Below, one piece after another: positions 5,891 through 12,911 of a DNA stretch of 16,756 nucleotides (positions within the stretch are counted from its first letter, which is position 1; every line of letters begins with the position of its first letter). This stretch comes from DASXBJ01 sp036491755 (GTDB lineage Bacteria > Chloroflexota > Dormibacteria > Dormibacterales > Dormibacteraceae). Under the pieces are notes generated by a model. That model worked only from the letters and a program-made list of their open reading frames with translations, was not told where the DNA came from and ran no database searches. The stretch lies in contig DASXBJ010000108.1 of NCBI GenBank assembly GCA_036491755.1, positions 1 to 16,756 of the forward strand, read 5' to 3'. A program made the position numbers and the translations under genes.

Positions 5891-6664
5891 TCAGCCTGCC
5901 ACTCGGGCGCCGGCGAGGGGATTGCCTGTCAGGACCAGCGGACCCTTGTCGGTGATGGCCACAGTGTGCTCGAAGTAGGCCGAAAGTGAACCGTCCGAGG
6001 TGCAGATCGTCCACCCGTCCGGCTTCATGTAGACCTCGTGGGAGCCGGCGTTGACCATGGGCTCGATCGCCAGGGTCATCCCCGGCTTCAGGCGGGGCGG
6101 CGTGCCGGGGGTGCCGAAGTTGGGGACCTGGGGATCCTCGTGCATCTGGCGGCCGATGCCGTGGCCGACGAACTGCCGGATCACGGAGAAGCCGGCCGCT
6201 TCGACGTGCTTCTGGATGGCGGACGAGATGTCGCCCATGTAGCCGCCCGGGCGGGCCTTGTCGATGCCCTTGTAAAGCGCCTGCTCGGTGACCTGGATAA
6301 GCCGCGCAGCCTCCGGGGAGACCTTGCCGGCCCCCACGGTGATGCCGACGTCGGCCCAGAAGCCCTCCAGGACCAGGCCCAGGTCGAGGCATACGACGTC
6401 GCCTTCCGCCACCTTGCGGTTGCCCGGGATGCCGTGGACCGCCTCGTCGTTGATCGAGACGCAGATCGAGCGCGGGAACCCGTTGTACCCGAGGAAACCA
6501 GGGGTTGCGCCCCCCTCTCGGATCAGCCGGTCGGCGATGCGGTCGAGCTCGATTGTCTTGACCCCGGGGCGGCAGGCCTCCCGAAGAGGAGGCAGCACGG
6601 ACGCGAGCAGGCTGCCCGCGCGGGCCATGAGGTCGATCTCGTGCGCTGTCTTGAGGTTGATCAT
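5891..6664 (-). CDS. map: Type I methionine aminopeptidase
   Basis: A 257-aa dinuclear-metal enzyme that removes the initiator methionine from nascent proteins in the cytoplasm. All five metal ligands are visible: D94, D105, H168, E201 and E232, along with H77 and H175 equivalents of the catalytic histidines. Key motifs are INDEAVHGIP, DLGLVLEGFWADVGITV, GHGIGRQMHEDP and AIEPMVN. Length fits the short type Ia form without an N-terminal zinc extension. The ATG at 6664 overlaps the adk stop in an ATGA fusion, suggesting coupled translation. adk-map-infA is a frequent arrangement in Gram-positives and relatives. No anomaly was found. Confidence 0.97.
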   Translation of the reverse strand: MINLKTAHEIDLMARAGSLLASVLPPLREACRPGVKTIELDRIADRLIREGGATPGFLGYNGFPRSICVSINDEAVHGIPGNRKVAEGDVVCLDLGLVLEGFWADVGITVGAGKVSPEAARLIQVTEQALYKGIDKARPGGYMGDISSAIQKHVEAAGFSVIRQFVGHGIGRQMHEDPQVPNFGTPGTPPRLKPGMTLAIEPMVNAGSHEVYMKPDGWTICTSDGSLSAYFEHTVAITDKGPLVLTGNPLAGARVAG

Positions 6665-7311
6665 GCGGTTCTCTTCGTCTGCAGGTTGCCCGTCACGGCG
6701 GCGAGGACCTGGCGGCTTATCTCGTCGATTGTTCCCCGTCCGTCGATCTCGGAAACCAGGCCCTCGCCGCGGTAGTGGTCGAGGACGGGGACTGTCTTCT
6801 GCAGGTAGATCTCGATGCGCGGCTTGACCGCGTCGGCCTTGTCGTCCTCGCGCTGAACCAGCTCGCCGCCGTCGGCCTCGCAGATTGGAGTTCCCGGGGG
6901 GTAGGTGCGCTGGCAGCGCGGGCAGACCAGGCGTCCGGAGAGGCGGCGCAGGAGCTCGTCGGTCTCCACCTTCAGGTAGACGACCCGGTCGAGCGGCATG
7001 GAGAGCTCATCCATCAGGGTGTCCAGCGCCTGGGCCTGCGGCACGGTGCGCGGGAAGCCGTCCATGATGAAGCCGAGCTCGCAGTCTTGCCGGCTCAGCC
7101 GGTTGCGGATCATGCCGATCATGATGTCGTCCGAGACGTACTGGCCGGCCGCCAGGATGGGCTGCGCCTGGAGGCCGAGCGGCGACCCGGCAGCGATCTC
7201 GGCGCGGAGCATGTCGCCCGTCGCGATGTGCGGGATCCCGAAATGGCCGCGCAGCATGTTGGCCTGCGTGCCCTTGCCACTGCCGGGCGCGCCGTAGAGA
7301 AGGAGATTCAT
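6661..7311 (-). CDS. adk: Adenylate kinase with zinc-type lid
   Basis: Converts ATP + AMP to 2 ADP, keeping cytoplasmic adenine nucleotides in balance. The 216-aa protein has the Walker A loop GAPGSGKGT (7-15), the AMP-site TGDMLR (31-36) and DGFPRT (84-89), and a long lid (about 126-160). The lid carries C130, C133, C144 and D147, the same Cys3-Asp zinc set as Bacillus subtilis Adk, here on a shorter loop. The ATG at 7311 is chosen because MNLLLYGAPGSGKG is the normal N-terminus; a GTG at 7329 would add six residues and start inside repeat copy C. GGAG about 12 nt upstream of the ATG is a possible RBS. secY ends 55 nt upstream. Confidence 0.96.
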   Translation of the reverse strand: MNLLLYGAPGSGKGTQANMLRGHFGIPHIATGDMLRAEIAAGSPLGLQAQPILAAGQYVSDDIMIGMIRNRLSRQDCELGFIMDGFPRTVPQAQALDTLMDELSMPLDRVVYLKVETDELLRRLSGRLVCPRCQRTYPPGTPICEADGGELVQREDDKADAVKPRIEIYLQKTVPVLDHYRGEGLVSEIDGRGTIDEISRQVLAAVTGNLQTKRTA

Positions 7312-7321
7312 GCTGTCGCGC

Positions 7322-7362
7322 TTCTCCACCCTGACCCTCCCCGCTTCGGGGAGAGGGGAATC
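7322..7362 (+). repeat. Palindromic repeat, copy C, in the SecY-Adk gap
   Basis: The core CACCCTGACCCTCCCCG, a CTT loop and CGGGGAGAGGGG form a strong stem with a short bulge, followed by AATC. Same orientation as copies A and B. It fills nearly the whole 55-nt gap; its left edge provides the GGAG-like purines upstream of the adk ATG, and its right edge ends 4 nt from the secY stop. It may modulate adk translation or partially attenuate transcription, but it has no T-tract. Confidence 0.65.
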
Positions 7363-7366
7363 AATC

Positions 7367-8698
7367 TCATGTGATGAATCCTCTGTACTGGCGCATCACC
7401 AGCTGGGTCTGCAGCTGCTTCATCGTGTCGAGCGCGACGCCGACCACGATGAGGATGGCCGTGCCGCCCAGGTACATCTGGTTGTGCGGGATGCCGGAGA
7501 TGGTCGCCGTCGCGATGGGCAGGATGACGGTGATGAAGCCGAGGAAGCACGCGCCGGCGAACGTCACCCGGTTCATGACCGACGCGAGATAGTCCGCGGT
7601 CGGACGTCCCGGGCGGATTCCCGGGATGAAGCTGGAATAGCGTTTAAGGTTGTCGGCCACGTCGTTGACCTCGAAGGTGATGGCCGTGTAGAAGTACGTG
7701 AATCCGAACGTCAGGGCGAAGTAAAGGGCGTTGTATGTGATCGCCATCGGGATGTTCGAGGTGTCGGGCGCGAAGTTGCCGCGGATCCAGGCCGCGGCTT
7801 TGTAGTACCAGGTGTCAGGCGGCGCGCCCGTGAAGTAGTTGGCCAGGATCGTGGGCAGGAACATCACGGAGATCGCGAAGATGATCGGGATGACGCCGGC
7901 GTGGTTCACGCGCAGCGGCAGGAAGCTCGCCCGGCTCTGCACCTGCTTGAGACCCACCGTCCGCTGGGCCGACTGGATCGGGATCTTCCTGACCGCCTGC
8001 TGCACCTCGATGATCACCGCGGTCATGACCAGCGCGATCAGGCCGAAGATGATGAAGGGGACGTAGTCCGCCAGGCCGCCGCCCGTGGAGTGCGCGCTGA
8101 AAACCGCCGCCACGCCCTGGGGACCGCGGCCGATGATGCCGGCGAAGATGATCAGCGACACGCCGTTCCCTATGCCGTACTCGGTGATCAGCTCGCCGAA
8201 CCACATCAGGATCACGGTGCCCGCGGTGAGGACCAGGATGATCTGGAGGCGCTGGAACCAGTCGAGCGGGCCCAGGATCTGGGGCGTGGTGTTCTGGAAC
8301 AGGACGGTGAAGCCGTAGGCCTGGCCGGCGCCCAGCGCAACGGTGAGGTAGCGGCTCCATCGAGTGATCCTTCGCCGTCCCGCCTCGCCCTCTTTGGAGA
8401 TCTCCTTGATGCGCTCGGAGATCACCGTCATCAGCTGCATGATGATCGTGGCGTTGATGTACGGGTTCATGCCCATGGCCACGATGCTGAAGCGGGAAAG
8501 GCCTCCGCCTGAGAAGAGGTCGAGCAGGCCGAGCAGGGCCTGGGAGTTGAAGAGCTGGGCCAGCGCCGCCTGGCTCGCGCCAGGGACCGCGATGTTGGCG
8601 AAGAGGCGGAAGATGACGAGGATTCCGCCGGTGAACAGGATCTTGTTGCGGAGCTCGGGCAGCCGGATGGCGTTGACCAGAGCTTCGAAGAGGTTCAT
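7367..8698 (-). CDS. secY: Preprotein translocase channel subunit SecY
   Basis: The 443-aa membrane pore of the Sec translocon exports unfolded proteins with SecE, SecG and SecA. Ten hydrophobic segments can be traced, at about 19-38, 66-92, 115-135, 150-170, 177-193, 212-233, 266-287, 318-342, 375-398 and 408-424. MNPYINATIIMQL (77-89), the WFGELITEYGIGNG motif (166-179) and FIPGIRPG (357-364, the SecA/ribosome-contacting cytoplasmic loop) are conserved. The usual Gly-Gly just before FIPGIRPG is Ser-Ser here. Length is normal. The ATG (8698) follows the rplO stop by 3 nt. The spc-operon location after rplO is universal in bacteria. Confidence 0.98.
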   Translation of the reverse strand: MNLFEALVNAIRLPELRNKILFTGGILVIFRLFANIAVPGASQAALAQLFNSQALLGLLDLFSGGGLSRFSIVAMGMNPYINATIIMQLMTVISERIKEISKEGEAGRRRITRWSRYLTVALGAGQAYGFTVLFQNTTPQILGPLDWFQRLQIILVLTAGTVILMWFGELITEYGIGNGVSLIIFAGIIGRGPQGVAAVFSAHSTGGGLADYVPFIIFGLIALVMTAVIIEVQQAVRKIPIQSAQRTVGLKQVQSRASFLPLRVNHAGVIPIIFAISVMFLPTILANYFTGAPPDTWYYKAAAWIRGNFAPDTSNIPMAITYNALYFALTFGFTYFYTAITFEVNDVADNLKRYSSFIPGIRPGRPTADYLASVMNRVTFAGACFLGFITVILPIATATISGIPHNQMYLGGTAILIVVGVALDTMKQLQTQLVMRQYRGFIT

Positions 8699-8701
8699 GG
8701 C

Positions 8702-9337
8702 TTAACTGTCAGCTGGGGTCGGGGGAGTCTCCGGCGCCGGCTCTTCTGGTGCAGCGGGCCTGGGGCGCTGCTTGGGAGCACGCTCCGCTTTGGTGGGCGG
8801 TTCCTCGCCGGCCGCCGCAGACGCAGCGGGGGCTTCGGCGCCCGGCAGCGGCTTGGGCGCTTTCGCGGCCGTGCGCCGGGCGCCGATCTTGCGGGGCTCG
8901 CCGAGCACCGTGACGCTGCCGCCCTTGGCTTCGATCGCCTCACGAGCGCTCAGGCTGAACGAGTACGCCTCCACGGTCAACTTGCGCTTCAGGTTCCCCG
9001 TGCCCAGGACCTTCACGTCCTCGCCCGGGCGGACCAGGCCGGCCTCGACCAGGGCCTCGCCGTCCACCTTGGCTCCGTCCTTGAAGCGGCTGAGCTTGGA
9101 TAGGTTGACCACGGCGTAGACCTTCTTGAACGGGTTCTTGAACCCGGGGAGCTTGGGCAGGCGCTGCGACAGCGGCATCTGGCCACCTTCGAATCCGAGG
9201 CGAAAGCCTTCGCTGCGGGCGTTCTGGCCCTTCTGGCCGCGGCCTGAGGTCTTGCCCCGGCCCGACCCGGTGCCGCGACCGATCCGGTCCGGCCGGCGGT
9301 GGGCTCCCTTGGCAGGTTTCAGGTCGTGCAGCTGCAC
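8702..9337 (-). CDS. rplO: 50S ribosomal protein L15 with long Ala/Pro-rich C-terminal tail
   Basis: L15 binds 23S rRNA and is a late-assembly protein. The core (1-146) is normal: RIGRGTGSGRGKTSGRGQKG, GFEGGQMPLSQRLPKLPGF and VNLSKLSRF. Usual length is about 145-150, but this protein has 211 residues. Residues 147-211 form a low-complexity Ala/Pro/Glu/Lys tail ending EEPAPETPPTPADS. The GTG at 9337 is one base after the rpmD stop (TAAGGTG) and gives the conserved MQLHDLKPAKGA start. secY follows 3 nt after the stop. The tail is probably disordered; its function is unknown. The identity is beyond doubt, and only the tail's origin is open. Confidence 0.96.
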   Translation of the reverse strand: MQLHDLKPAKGAHRRPDRIGRGTGSGRGKTSGRGQKGQNARSEGFRLGFEGGQMPLSQRLPKLPGFKNPFKKVYAVVNLSKLSRFKDGAKVDGEALVEAGLVRPGEDVKVLGTGNLKRKLTVEAYSFSLSAREAIEAKGGSVTVLGEPRKIGARRTAAKAPKPLPGAEAPAASAAAGEEPPTKAERAPKQRPRPAAPEEPAPETPPTPADS

Positions 9338-9338
9338 C

Positions 9339-9650
9339 TTAGTTGCCCCTCTGGTCTTTTTTGTTCGAACGCGAGCGCCAGATCTTGTAGCGGCTGCGCT
9401 TCGGCCGGACGAACGGTTCGCCTTCCACGGCGACCAGGAAGTTGACGGCCTTCAGCATGCCGCGCACTGCCGCGTTGTCCGGCAGCTCGCGGGTCTGGTT
9501 CATGCGGCGAAAGCCCAGCGAAACCACCGTGGCCTTGATCGAGGGCTGCGCGCCGATCGTGCTCTTCACGAGGGTCGCCTTGATGGGAGGTGCGCCCGGC
9601 GCGCGCCCGGCGGTCGTCTTGCCTTCGACTGTCTTGTTGGCTGGGGTCAT
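9339..9650 (-). CDS. rpmD: 50S ribosomal protein L30, extended at both ends
   Basis: L30 normally has about 60 residues; this frame has 103. The core (about 23-78) reads IKATLVKSTIGAQPSIKATV, then LGFRRMNQTRELPDN and AVRGMLKAVNFLVAVE, clearly L30. A 22-residue Thr/Lys/Ala N-terminal arm and a roughly 25-residue basic C-terminal arm (VRPKRSRYKIWRSRSNKK) flank it. The ATG at 9650 overlaps the rpsE stop as ATGA, which supports this start; later in-frame Met codons lie inside the core. rplO begins one base after the stop. The N-terminal arm resembles that of S8. Position between rpsE and rplO is typical. Confidence 0.94.
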   Translation of the reverse strand: MTPANKTVEGKTTAGRAPGAPPIKATLVKSTIGAQPSIKATVVSLGFRRMNQTRELPDNAAVRGMLKAVNFLVAVEGEPFVRPKRSRYKIWRSRSNKKDQRGN

Positions 9651-10231
9651 TTCGACTCCGCGGCCTCGCCATTGGATTTGCCGCCGCCCTCGGCGCGGCG
9701 ATGTGCCGCGGCCAGGCGCTTGCCGACGATGTCCTCGACCTGCTTGCCGCGCAGCTCGGCGATCTGCTGTGCCGTCTTCAGCTGCTGCAGGGCGGCGAGC
9801 GTGGCCCGCACCGTGTTGATCGGGTTGTTGGTGCCGTGCGACTTGGTGAGGATGTCCTTGATGCCGGCCGTCTCGATGACGGCGCGCATGGCGCCTCCTG
9901 AGATCACGCCAGTGCCCGGGGCCGCGGGTTTGAGCATGATCCGAGCCGCGCCCCACTTGAGGCGAACCTCGTGAGGGATCGTGGTCCCGACCATCGGGAT
10001 CGTGATCATGTTGCGCTTGGCAACGTCCATGCCCTTGCGGATCGCCTCGGTCACCTCGCGGGCCTTGCCGATGCCGGCGCCCACACGACCGTTCATGTCG
10101 CCGACGACGATCAGCGCGCTGAACGAGAACTTGCGCCCGCCCTTGACCACCTTGGACACGCGGTTGACGCGGACGACGCGGTCGGTGAGATCCGATCGCT
10201 CGCCGCTCGAGTGGGGGTACCGAGAACCCAT
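9647..10231 (-). CDS. rpsE: 30S ribosomal protein S5
   Basis: S5 (194 aa) is at the mRNA entry side of the 30S and contributes to decoding accuracy and mRNA unwinding. RVVRVNRVSKVVKGGRKFSF (19-38) starts the double-stranded RNA-binding-like domain. VGAGIGKAREVTEAIRKG, GTGVISGGAMRAVIETAGI and the DILTKSHGTNNPINTVRATL block are family hallmarks. A Lys/Glu/Ala tail (about 160-194) makes it longer than the usual 165-170. The ATG (10231) is 3 nt after the rplR stop. rpmD overlaps its end by ATGA. There is no anomaly in the decoding loop. Confidence 0.97.
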   Translation of the reverse strand: MGSRYPHSSGERSDLTDRVVRVNRVSKVVKGGRKFSFSALIVVGDMNGRVGAGIGKAREVTEAIRKGMDVAKRNMITIPMVGTTIPHEVRLKWGAARIMLKPAAPGTGVISGGAMRAVIETAGIKDILTKSHGTNNPINTVRATLAALQQLKTAQQIAELRGKQVEDIVGKRLAAAHRRAEGGGKSNGEAAESK

Positions 10232-10234
10232 GCG

Positions 10235-10588
10235 TTAAAACTCCAATCCGGCTTCGCGCGCGGCGTCCGCCAGAGCTTTGATCCTGCCGTGGTAGAGGAA
10301 ACCGCCGCGGTCGAAGACAACCGAGCTTACGCCGGCTGCCTTGGCCTTGGCCGCGATCGCTTTGCCGACCTCTGCCGCCTCGGCGACGCCATTGCCCTTG
10401 GCCTTCAACCCGACCGTGGATGCGGCCGCCAGGGTGCGGTTGCCTGAGTCGTCGATCAGCTGGGCGTACAGGTGGTTCAAGCTGCGGAACACCGAGAGTC
10501 GCGGGCGCGCGGCCGTGCCGACCACGTGCACCCGTACGCGGCGGTGCCGCTTGCTGCGGTTGATCTTGCGGTCCTGTCGCTTGATCAT
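10235..10588 (-). CDS. rplR: 50S ribosomal protein L18
   Basis: L18 (117 aa) binds 5S rRNA together with L5 and L25-type proteins and docks it to the large subunit. Visible motifs are RHRRVRVHVVGTAARPRLSV at the RNA-binding N-terminus, FRSLNHLYAQLIDD, and the C-terminal VVFDRGGFLYHGRIKALADA with AREAGLEF. Length is exactly typical. The ATG (10588) overlaps the rplF stop in an ATGA fusion, and rpsE follows 3 nt after the end. No unusual features. Confidence 0.97.
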   Translation of the reverse strand: MIKRQDRKINRSKRHRRVRVHVVGTAARPRLSVFRSLNHLYAQLIDDSGNRTLAAASTVGLKAKGNGVAEAAEVGKAIAAKAKAAGVSSVVFDRGGFLYHGRIKALADAAREAGLEF

Positions 10589-11139
10589 GAGGCCGTCTTG
10601 GCCCCCTTGCCGGCCTTGCCGGCTTTGCGCCGGATCCTCTCGCCGCGGTACATCACGCCCTTGCCCTTGTAAGGCTCCGGCGGGCGCATGCGGCGGATGT
10701 CGGCCGCGACCTGGCCCACGGCCTCGTTGGAGATGCCGTTCACGGAGAACTTGGTGGGGTCCTGGACTTCGATCGAGACGCCCTGGGGCGGCTTGAACTT
10801 GATCGGGTGCGAGTAGCCAAGGCTCAGCGTGATCTCATCGCCCGCCTTGGCGACGCGATAGCCGACGCCGACCAGCTCGAGATGCTTGGTGAAGCCTTTG
10901 TCCACGCCTTCGACCATGTTGGCGACGAGGCTGCGCACCAAGCCGTGGAGCGCGCGGTGCTGGAAGTCGTCGGAGGGGCGCTCGAACACGAGCTCGCCGT
11001 CCACCTGCTTCACCGTGATGTCCGCCGGCAGGGCGCGTTCGAGCTGCCCCTTAGGACCCTCGACCTTGACGTGGCCCGGGGCGAGCGTGACCTTCACGCC
11101 ACCCGGCACGGGCACCGGCAGCTTGCCAATTCGCGACAA
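10585..11139 (-). CDS. rplF: 50S ribosomal protein L6
   Basis: L6 (184 aa) lies near the factor-binding site of the 50S subunit. The frame starting at TTG 11139 begins MSRIGKLPVPVPGGVKVTL, the family's normal N-terminus. Further motifs are VEGPKGQLERAL, LELVGVGYRVAK, SLGYSHPI and IRRMRPPEPYKGKGVMYRGE. A longer frame back to a GTG at 11217 adds 26 residues without family resemblance, so TTG is preferred; a purine-rich AAGAGAGAGAG and an upstream GGAG precede it. A 71-nt gap with a hairpin lies between rpsH and this start, which is unusual in so compact an operon. rplR overlaps the end by ATGA. Confidence 0.96.
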   Translation of the reverse strand: MSRIGKLPVPVPGGVKVTLAPGHVKVEGPKGQLERALPADITVKQVDGELVFERPSDDFQHRALHGLVRSLVANMVEGVDKGFTKHLELVGVGYRVAKAGDEITLSLGYSHPIKFKPPQGVSIEVQDPTKFSVNGISNEAVGQVAADIRRMRPPEPYKGKGVMYRGERIRRKAGKAGKGAKTAS

Positions 11140-11171
11140 CTCTCTCTCTTCGCTCCTATCCGATCGCCCGA

Positions 11172-11188
11172 CGAAATCTGCGATTTCG
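11172..11188. repeat. Perfect 7-bp hairpin in the S8-L6 gap
   Basis: CGAAATC (11172-11178) and GATTTCG (11182-11188) pair perfectly around a 3-nt loop. On the minus strand the hairpin lies 33 nt before the L6 TTG, with CGGGGTCCCCG just before it. It is the only sizeable non-coding gap in the spc part upstream of secY and may be an mRNA control element for rplF and later genes. Confidence 0.5.
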
Positions 11189-11210
11189 CGGGGACCCCGA
11201 TATTCCTGTC

Positions 11211-11684
11211 CTACCACACATATGCCAGCACCTCGCCGCCGAGACCCTGGCGGGTTGCCTGCCGTCCGCTCATGACACCCTCAGCCGTGCTGAGGATGGC
11301 GATTCCCAGGCCGCCCAGGACCCGAGGGATCTCGGTCTTGCGTGCGTAGACGCGAAGCCCGGGACGGCTGATCCTCTTGACCCCGGAGATCACGCGCGTG
11401 CGATCGGGGCGAGACTTGAAGATGATACGCATCGTCTGGAGGGTGCCGTCGGCTTCGACGTCGTAGCCGGCGATGTAGCCCTCCTCCTTCAGCACGCGGG
11501 CCATCTCGAGCTTCAGCTTGGACGCCGGCACGCGAACGTCAACGTGGCGGGCCGTGTTGGCGTTGCGCACGCGGGTGAGCATGTCGGCGATCGGGTCGGC
11601 GACCACGCCCGTCGACATGCGCTTCGGCGCCTTGCCAACGGTCGTTTTGCCCACGGTCGGCCGGGGAGCGGCTGTGGTGGCCAT
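11211..11684 (-). CDS. rpsH: 30S ribosomal protein S8 with N-terminal extension
   Basis: S8 binds the 16S central domain and in E. coli represses the spc operon. VADPIADMLTRVRNA, KLKLEMARVLKEEGYI, the SRPGLRVYARKTEIPRVLGG stretch, GLGIAILST and the terminal GGEVLAYVW are canonical. The ATG at 11684 is chosen because it overlaps the rpsZ stop (TGATG); it gives 157 aa and a 25-residue Thr/Lys/Pro-rich arm before the usual start. The alternative ATG at 11618 gives 135 aa, nearer the family's 130-132, but lacks a good RBS and would leave a 65-nt spacer. The arm resembles the L30 arm. A 71-nt gap follows the stop. Confidence 0.94.
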   Translation of the reverse strand: MATTAAPRPTVGKTTVGKAPKRMSTGVVADPIADMLTRVRNANTARHVDVRVPASKLKLEMARVLKEEGYIAGYDVEADGTLQTMRIIFKSRPDRTRVISGVKRISRPGLRVYARKTEIPRVLGGLGIAILSTAEGVMSGRQATRQGLGGEVLAYVW

Positions 11685-11878
11685 CACCAGCTCGACTTCG
11701 TGATGCCGGGGATGCGTCCCTCGGCGGCAAGTGTGCGGAAGCAGATGCGGCACATGCCGAAAATGCGCAGGTAGGCGCGCGACCGCCCGCAGATACGGCA
11801 GCGGTTGTGGAAGCGAACCTTGAACTTGGGTTTGATCGCATCCCTCTTCCAGCGCTCAAGCGAAGCTTTTTTGGCCAA
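11684..11878 (-). CDS. rpsZ: 30S ribosomal protein S14, zinc type (rpsN family)
   Basis: This short S14 (64 aa, usual about 61) binds zinc through C27, C30, C43 and C46 (CRICG and CRICF motifs). FKVRFHNRCRICGRSRAYLR and the ending GRIPGITKSSW are diagnostic. It assembles into the 30S head. The start is TTG at 11878, giving MAKKASLERWKRD; AAGAGG about 9 nt upstream, at the end of rplE, is the likely RBS because a second AGGAGA is only one base away. It lies 6 nt after the rplE stop and overlaps rpsH by one base (TGATG). The zinc form is typical of Terrabacteria rather than enterics. Confidence 0.97.
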   Translation of the reverse strand: MAKKASLERWKRDAIKPKFKVRFHNRCRICGRSRAYLRIFGMCRICFRTLAAEGRIPGITKSSW

Positions 11879-11884
11879 TCTCCT

Positions 11885-12520
11885 TTACCTCTTCCTGAAT
11901 GGCATGCCGAGCCGTGTCAAAAGGCTCCGCGCCTCATCGTCGGTGCGAGCTGTGGTGACTATCGATACTTCCAGCCCGCGCAGTTTGTCGATCTTGTCGT
12001 AGTCGATCTCCGGGAACATGACCTGCTCGCGCAGGCCCAGCGAGTAGTTGCCGCGTCCGTCGAAACCCTCCGGGCTGACGCCTCGGAAGTCGCGAATGCG
12101 AGGCAAGGCGATGTTCAGCAGCTTGTCGAGGAAATACCACATGCGGCGCCCGCGCAGCGTGGTCTTGATGCCGACCGTCTGGCCGGCGCGGAGCTTGAAC
12201 GCCGCGACCGACTTCTTGGCCTTGATCAGGGACGGCTTCTGGCCGGTGATGATCACCACGTCGCCGACGGCCGCATCGAGCGCCTTGTCGTTGTCCTTGG
12301 CCTCGCCGATGCCGATGTTGACGACGATCTTGGCCAGGCGCGGCACCTCCATCACGTTGTCGTAGTCGAACTCCTTGGTGAGCTGAGCCACGACAGTGTC
12401 GTTGTAGACGGTCTGCAGCCGCGGCGGCGTCTCGGCCTTCGTGCCGCCGCCCTTCGAGAGCTCTTCCCTTTTGGCGCCCTGCGACCGCTTCGGCGTCGAG
12501 CGCGCCTTTTCCTTCCCCAC
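11885..12520 (-). CDS. rplE: 50S ribosomal protein L5 with N-terminal extension
   Basis: L5 binds 5S rRNA in the central protuberance and contacts S13. The core is normal: VPRLAKIVVNIGIGEA, TGQKPSLIKAKKSVAAFKLR, DKLLNIALPRIRDFRGVSP, GNYSLGLREQVMFPEIDYD and TTARTDDEARSLL. The GTG at 12520 overlaps the rplX stop (TAGTG) and has a perfect GGAGG 7 nt upstream, which fixes the start strongly. This gives 211 aa versus the usual 179-187, with a roughly 34-residue Lys/Gly-rich arm ending TKAETPPRL. The longer frame upstream lies inside rplX and is not used. rpsZ starts 6 nt after the stop. Confidence 0.97.
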   Translation of the reverse strand: MGKEKARSTPKRSQGAKREELSKGGGTKAETPPRLQTVYNDTVVAQLTKEFDYDNVMEVPRLAKIVVNIGIGEAKDNDKALDAAVGDVVIITGQKPSLIKAKKSVAAFKLRAGQTVGIKTTLRGRRMWYFLDKLLNIALPRIRDFRGVSPEGFDGRGNYSLGLREQVMFPEIDYDKIDKLRGLEVSIVTTARTDDEARSLLTRLGMPFRKR

Positions 12521-12906
12521 TACTGGGCCTCCGTCTTGCGGACGCGCTCGTACGGCTCGCCGCAGTGGCGGCACACAAGTGCGCGCGCGCCTGACTCCAG
12601 CACCGTGTGCTTGGAGCGGGTCGGCCGCGAGCATGACGGGCACACCAGCATCACGTTCGAGTAGTCGAGCGGGGCCTCGAAGTCGATCACCCCGCCCTGG
12701 GCCACGCTGACGCCGCCGCGCTGCTGGCCGGCCTTGGTGTGGCGCTTCAGGATATTGACGCCCTTGACCACGATCTTGTGCTTGTCGGGAAGGGTTCGCA
12801 GGACCTCGCCCTGCTTGCCCTTGTCCTTGCCGGCGACCACGATCACGGGGTCACCCGGGGCAAGATCAAGCCAGTGGCGCTTGGGCTGCGGTTTGTTTTT
12901 CAGCAT
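12520..12906 (-). CDS. rplX: 50S ribosomal protein L24 with C-terminal zinc ribbon
   Basis: L24 initiates large-subunit assembly and sits near the exit tunnel. The KOW motif is at 16-50 (PGDPVIVVAGKDKGKQGEV) followed by VKGVNILKRHTK. The C-terminal half has C89, C92, C112 and C115 (LVCPSC and VCRHC), a four-Cys zinc-ribbon arrangement seen in many non-proteobacterial L24 proteins. Length 128 aa is above the usual 100-110 because of short tails at both ends. The ATG (12906) is 5 nt after the rplN stop. The stop overlaps the rplE GTG by one base, and its last codons carry the rplE Shine-Dalgarno. Confidence 0.97.
   Translation of the reverse strand: MLKNKPQPKRHWLDLAPGDPVIVVAGKDKGKQGEVLRTLPDKHKIVVKGVNILKRHTKAGQQRGGVSVAQGGVIDFEAPLDYSNVMLVCPSCSRPTRSKHTVLESGARALVCRHCGEPYERVRKTEAQ
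12528..12532 (-). promoter_or_regulatory. Shine-Dalgarno deciding the rplE start
   Basis: GGAGG within the last rplX codons, 7 nt before the GTG of rplE at 12520. It validates the long N-terminal arm of L5. Confidence 0.75.
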
Positions 12907-12911
12907 CTGGT

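Noticed and set aside
7310..8512. 400-codon plus-strand open frame antisense to secY
   Set aside because: Composition is His/Asp/Arg/Val-rich with no family motifs; it mirrors the codon bias of the real gene on the other strand. Long antisense frames are expected at this GC content.
11140..11217. GTG at 11217 as the start of L6
   Set aside because: The extra 26 residues do not match L6, whereas TTG 11139 gives the conserved MSRIGK start.
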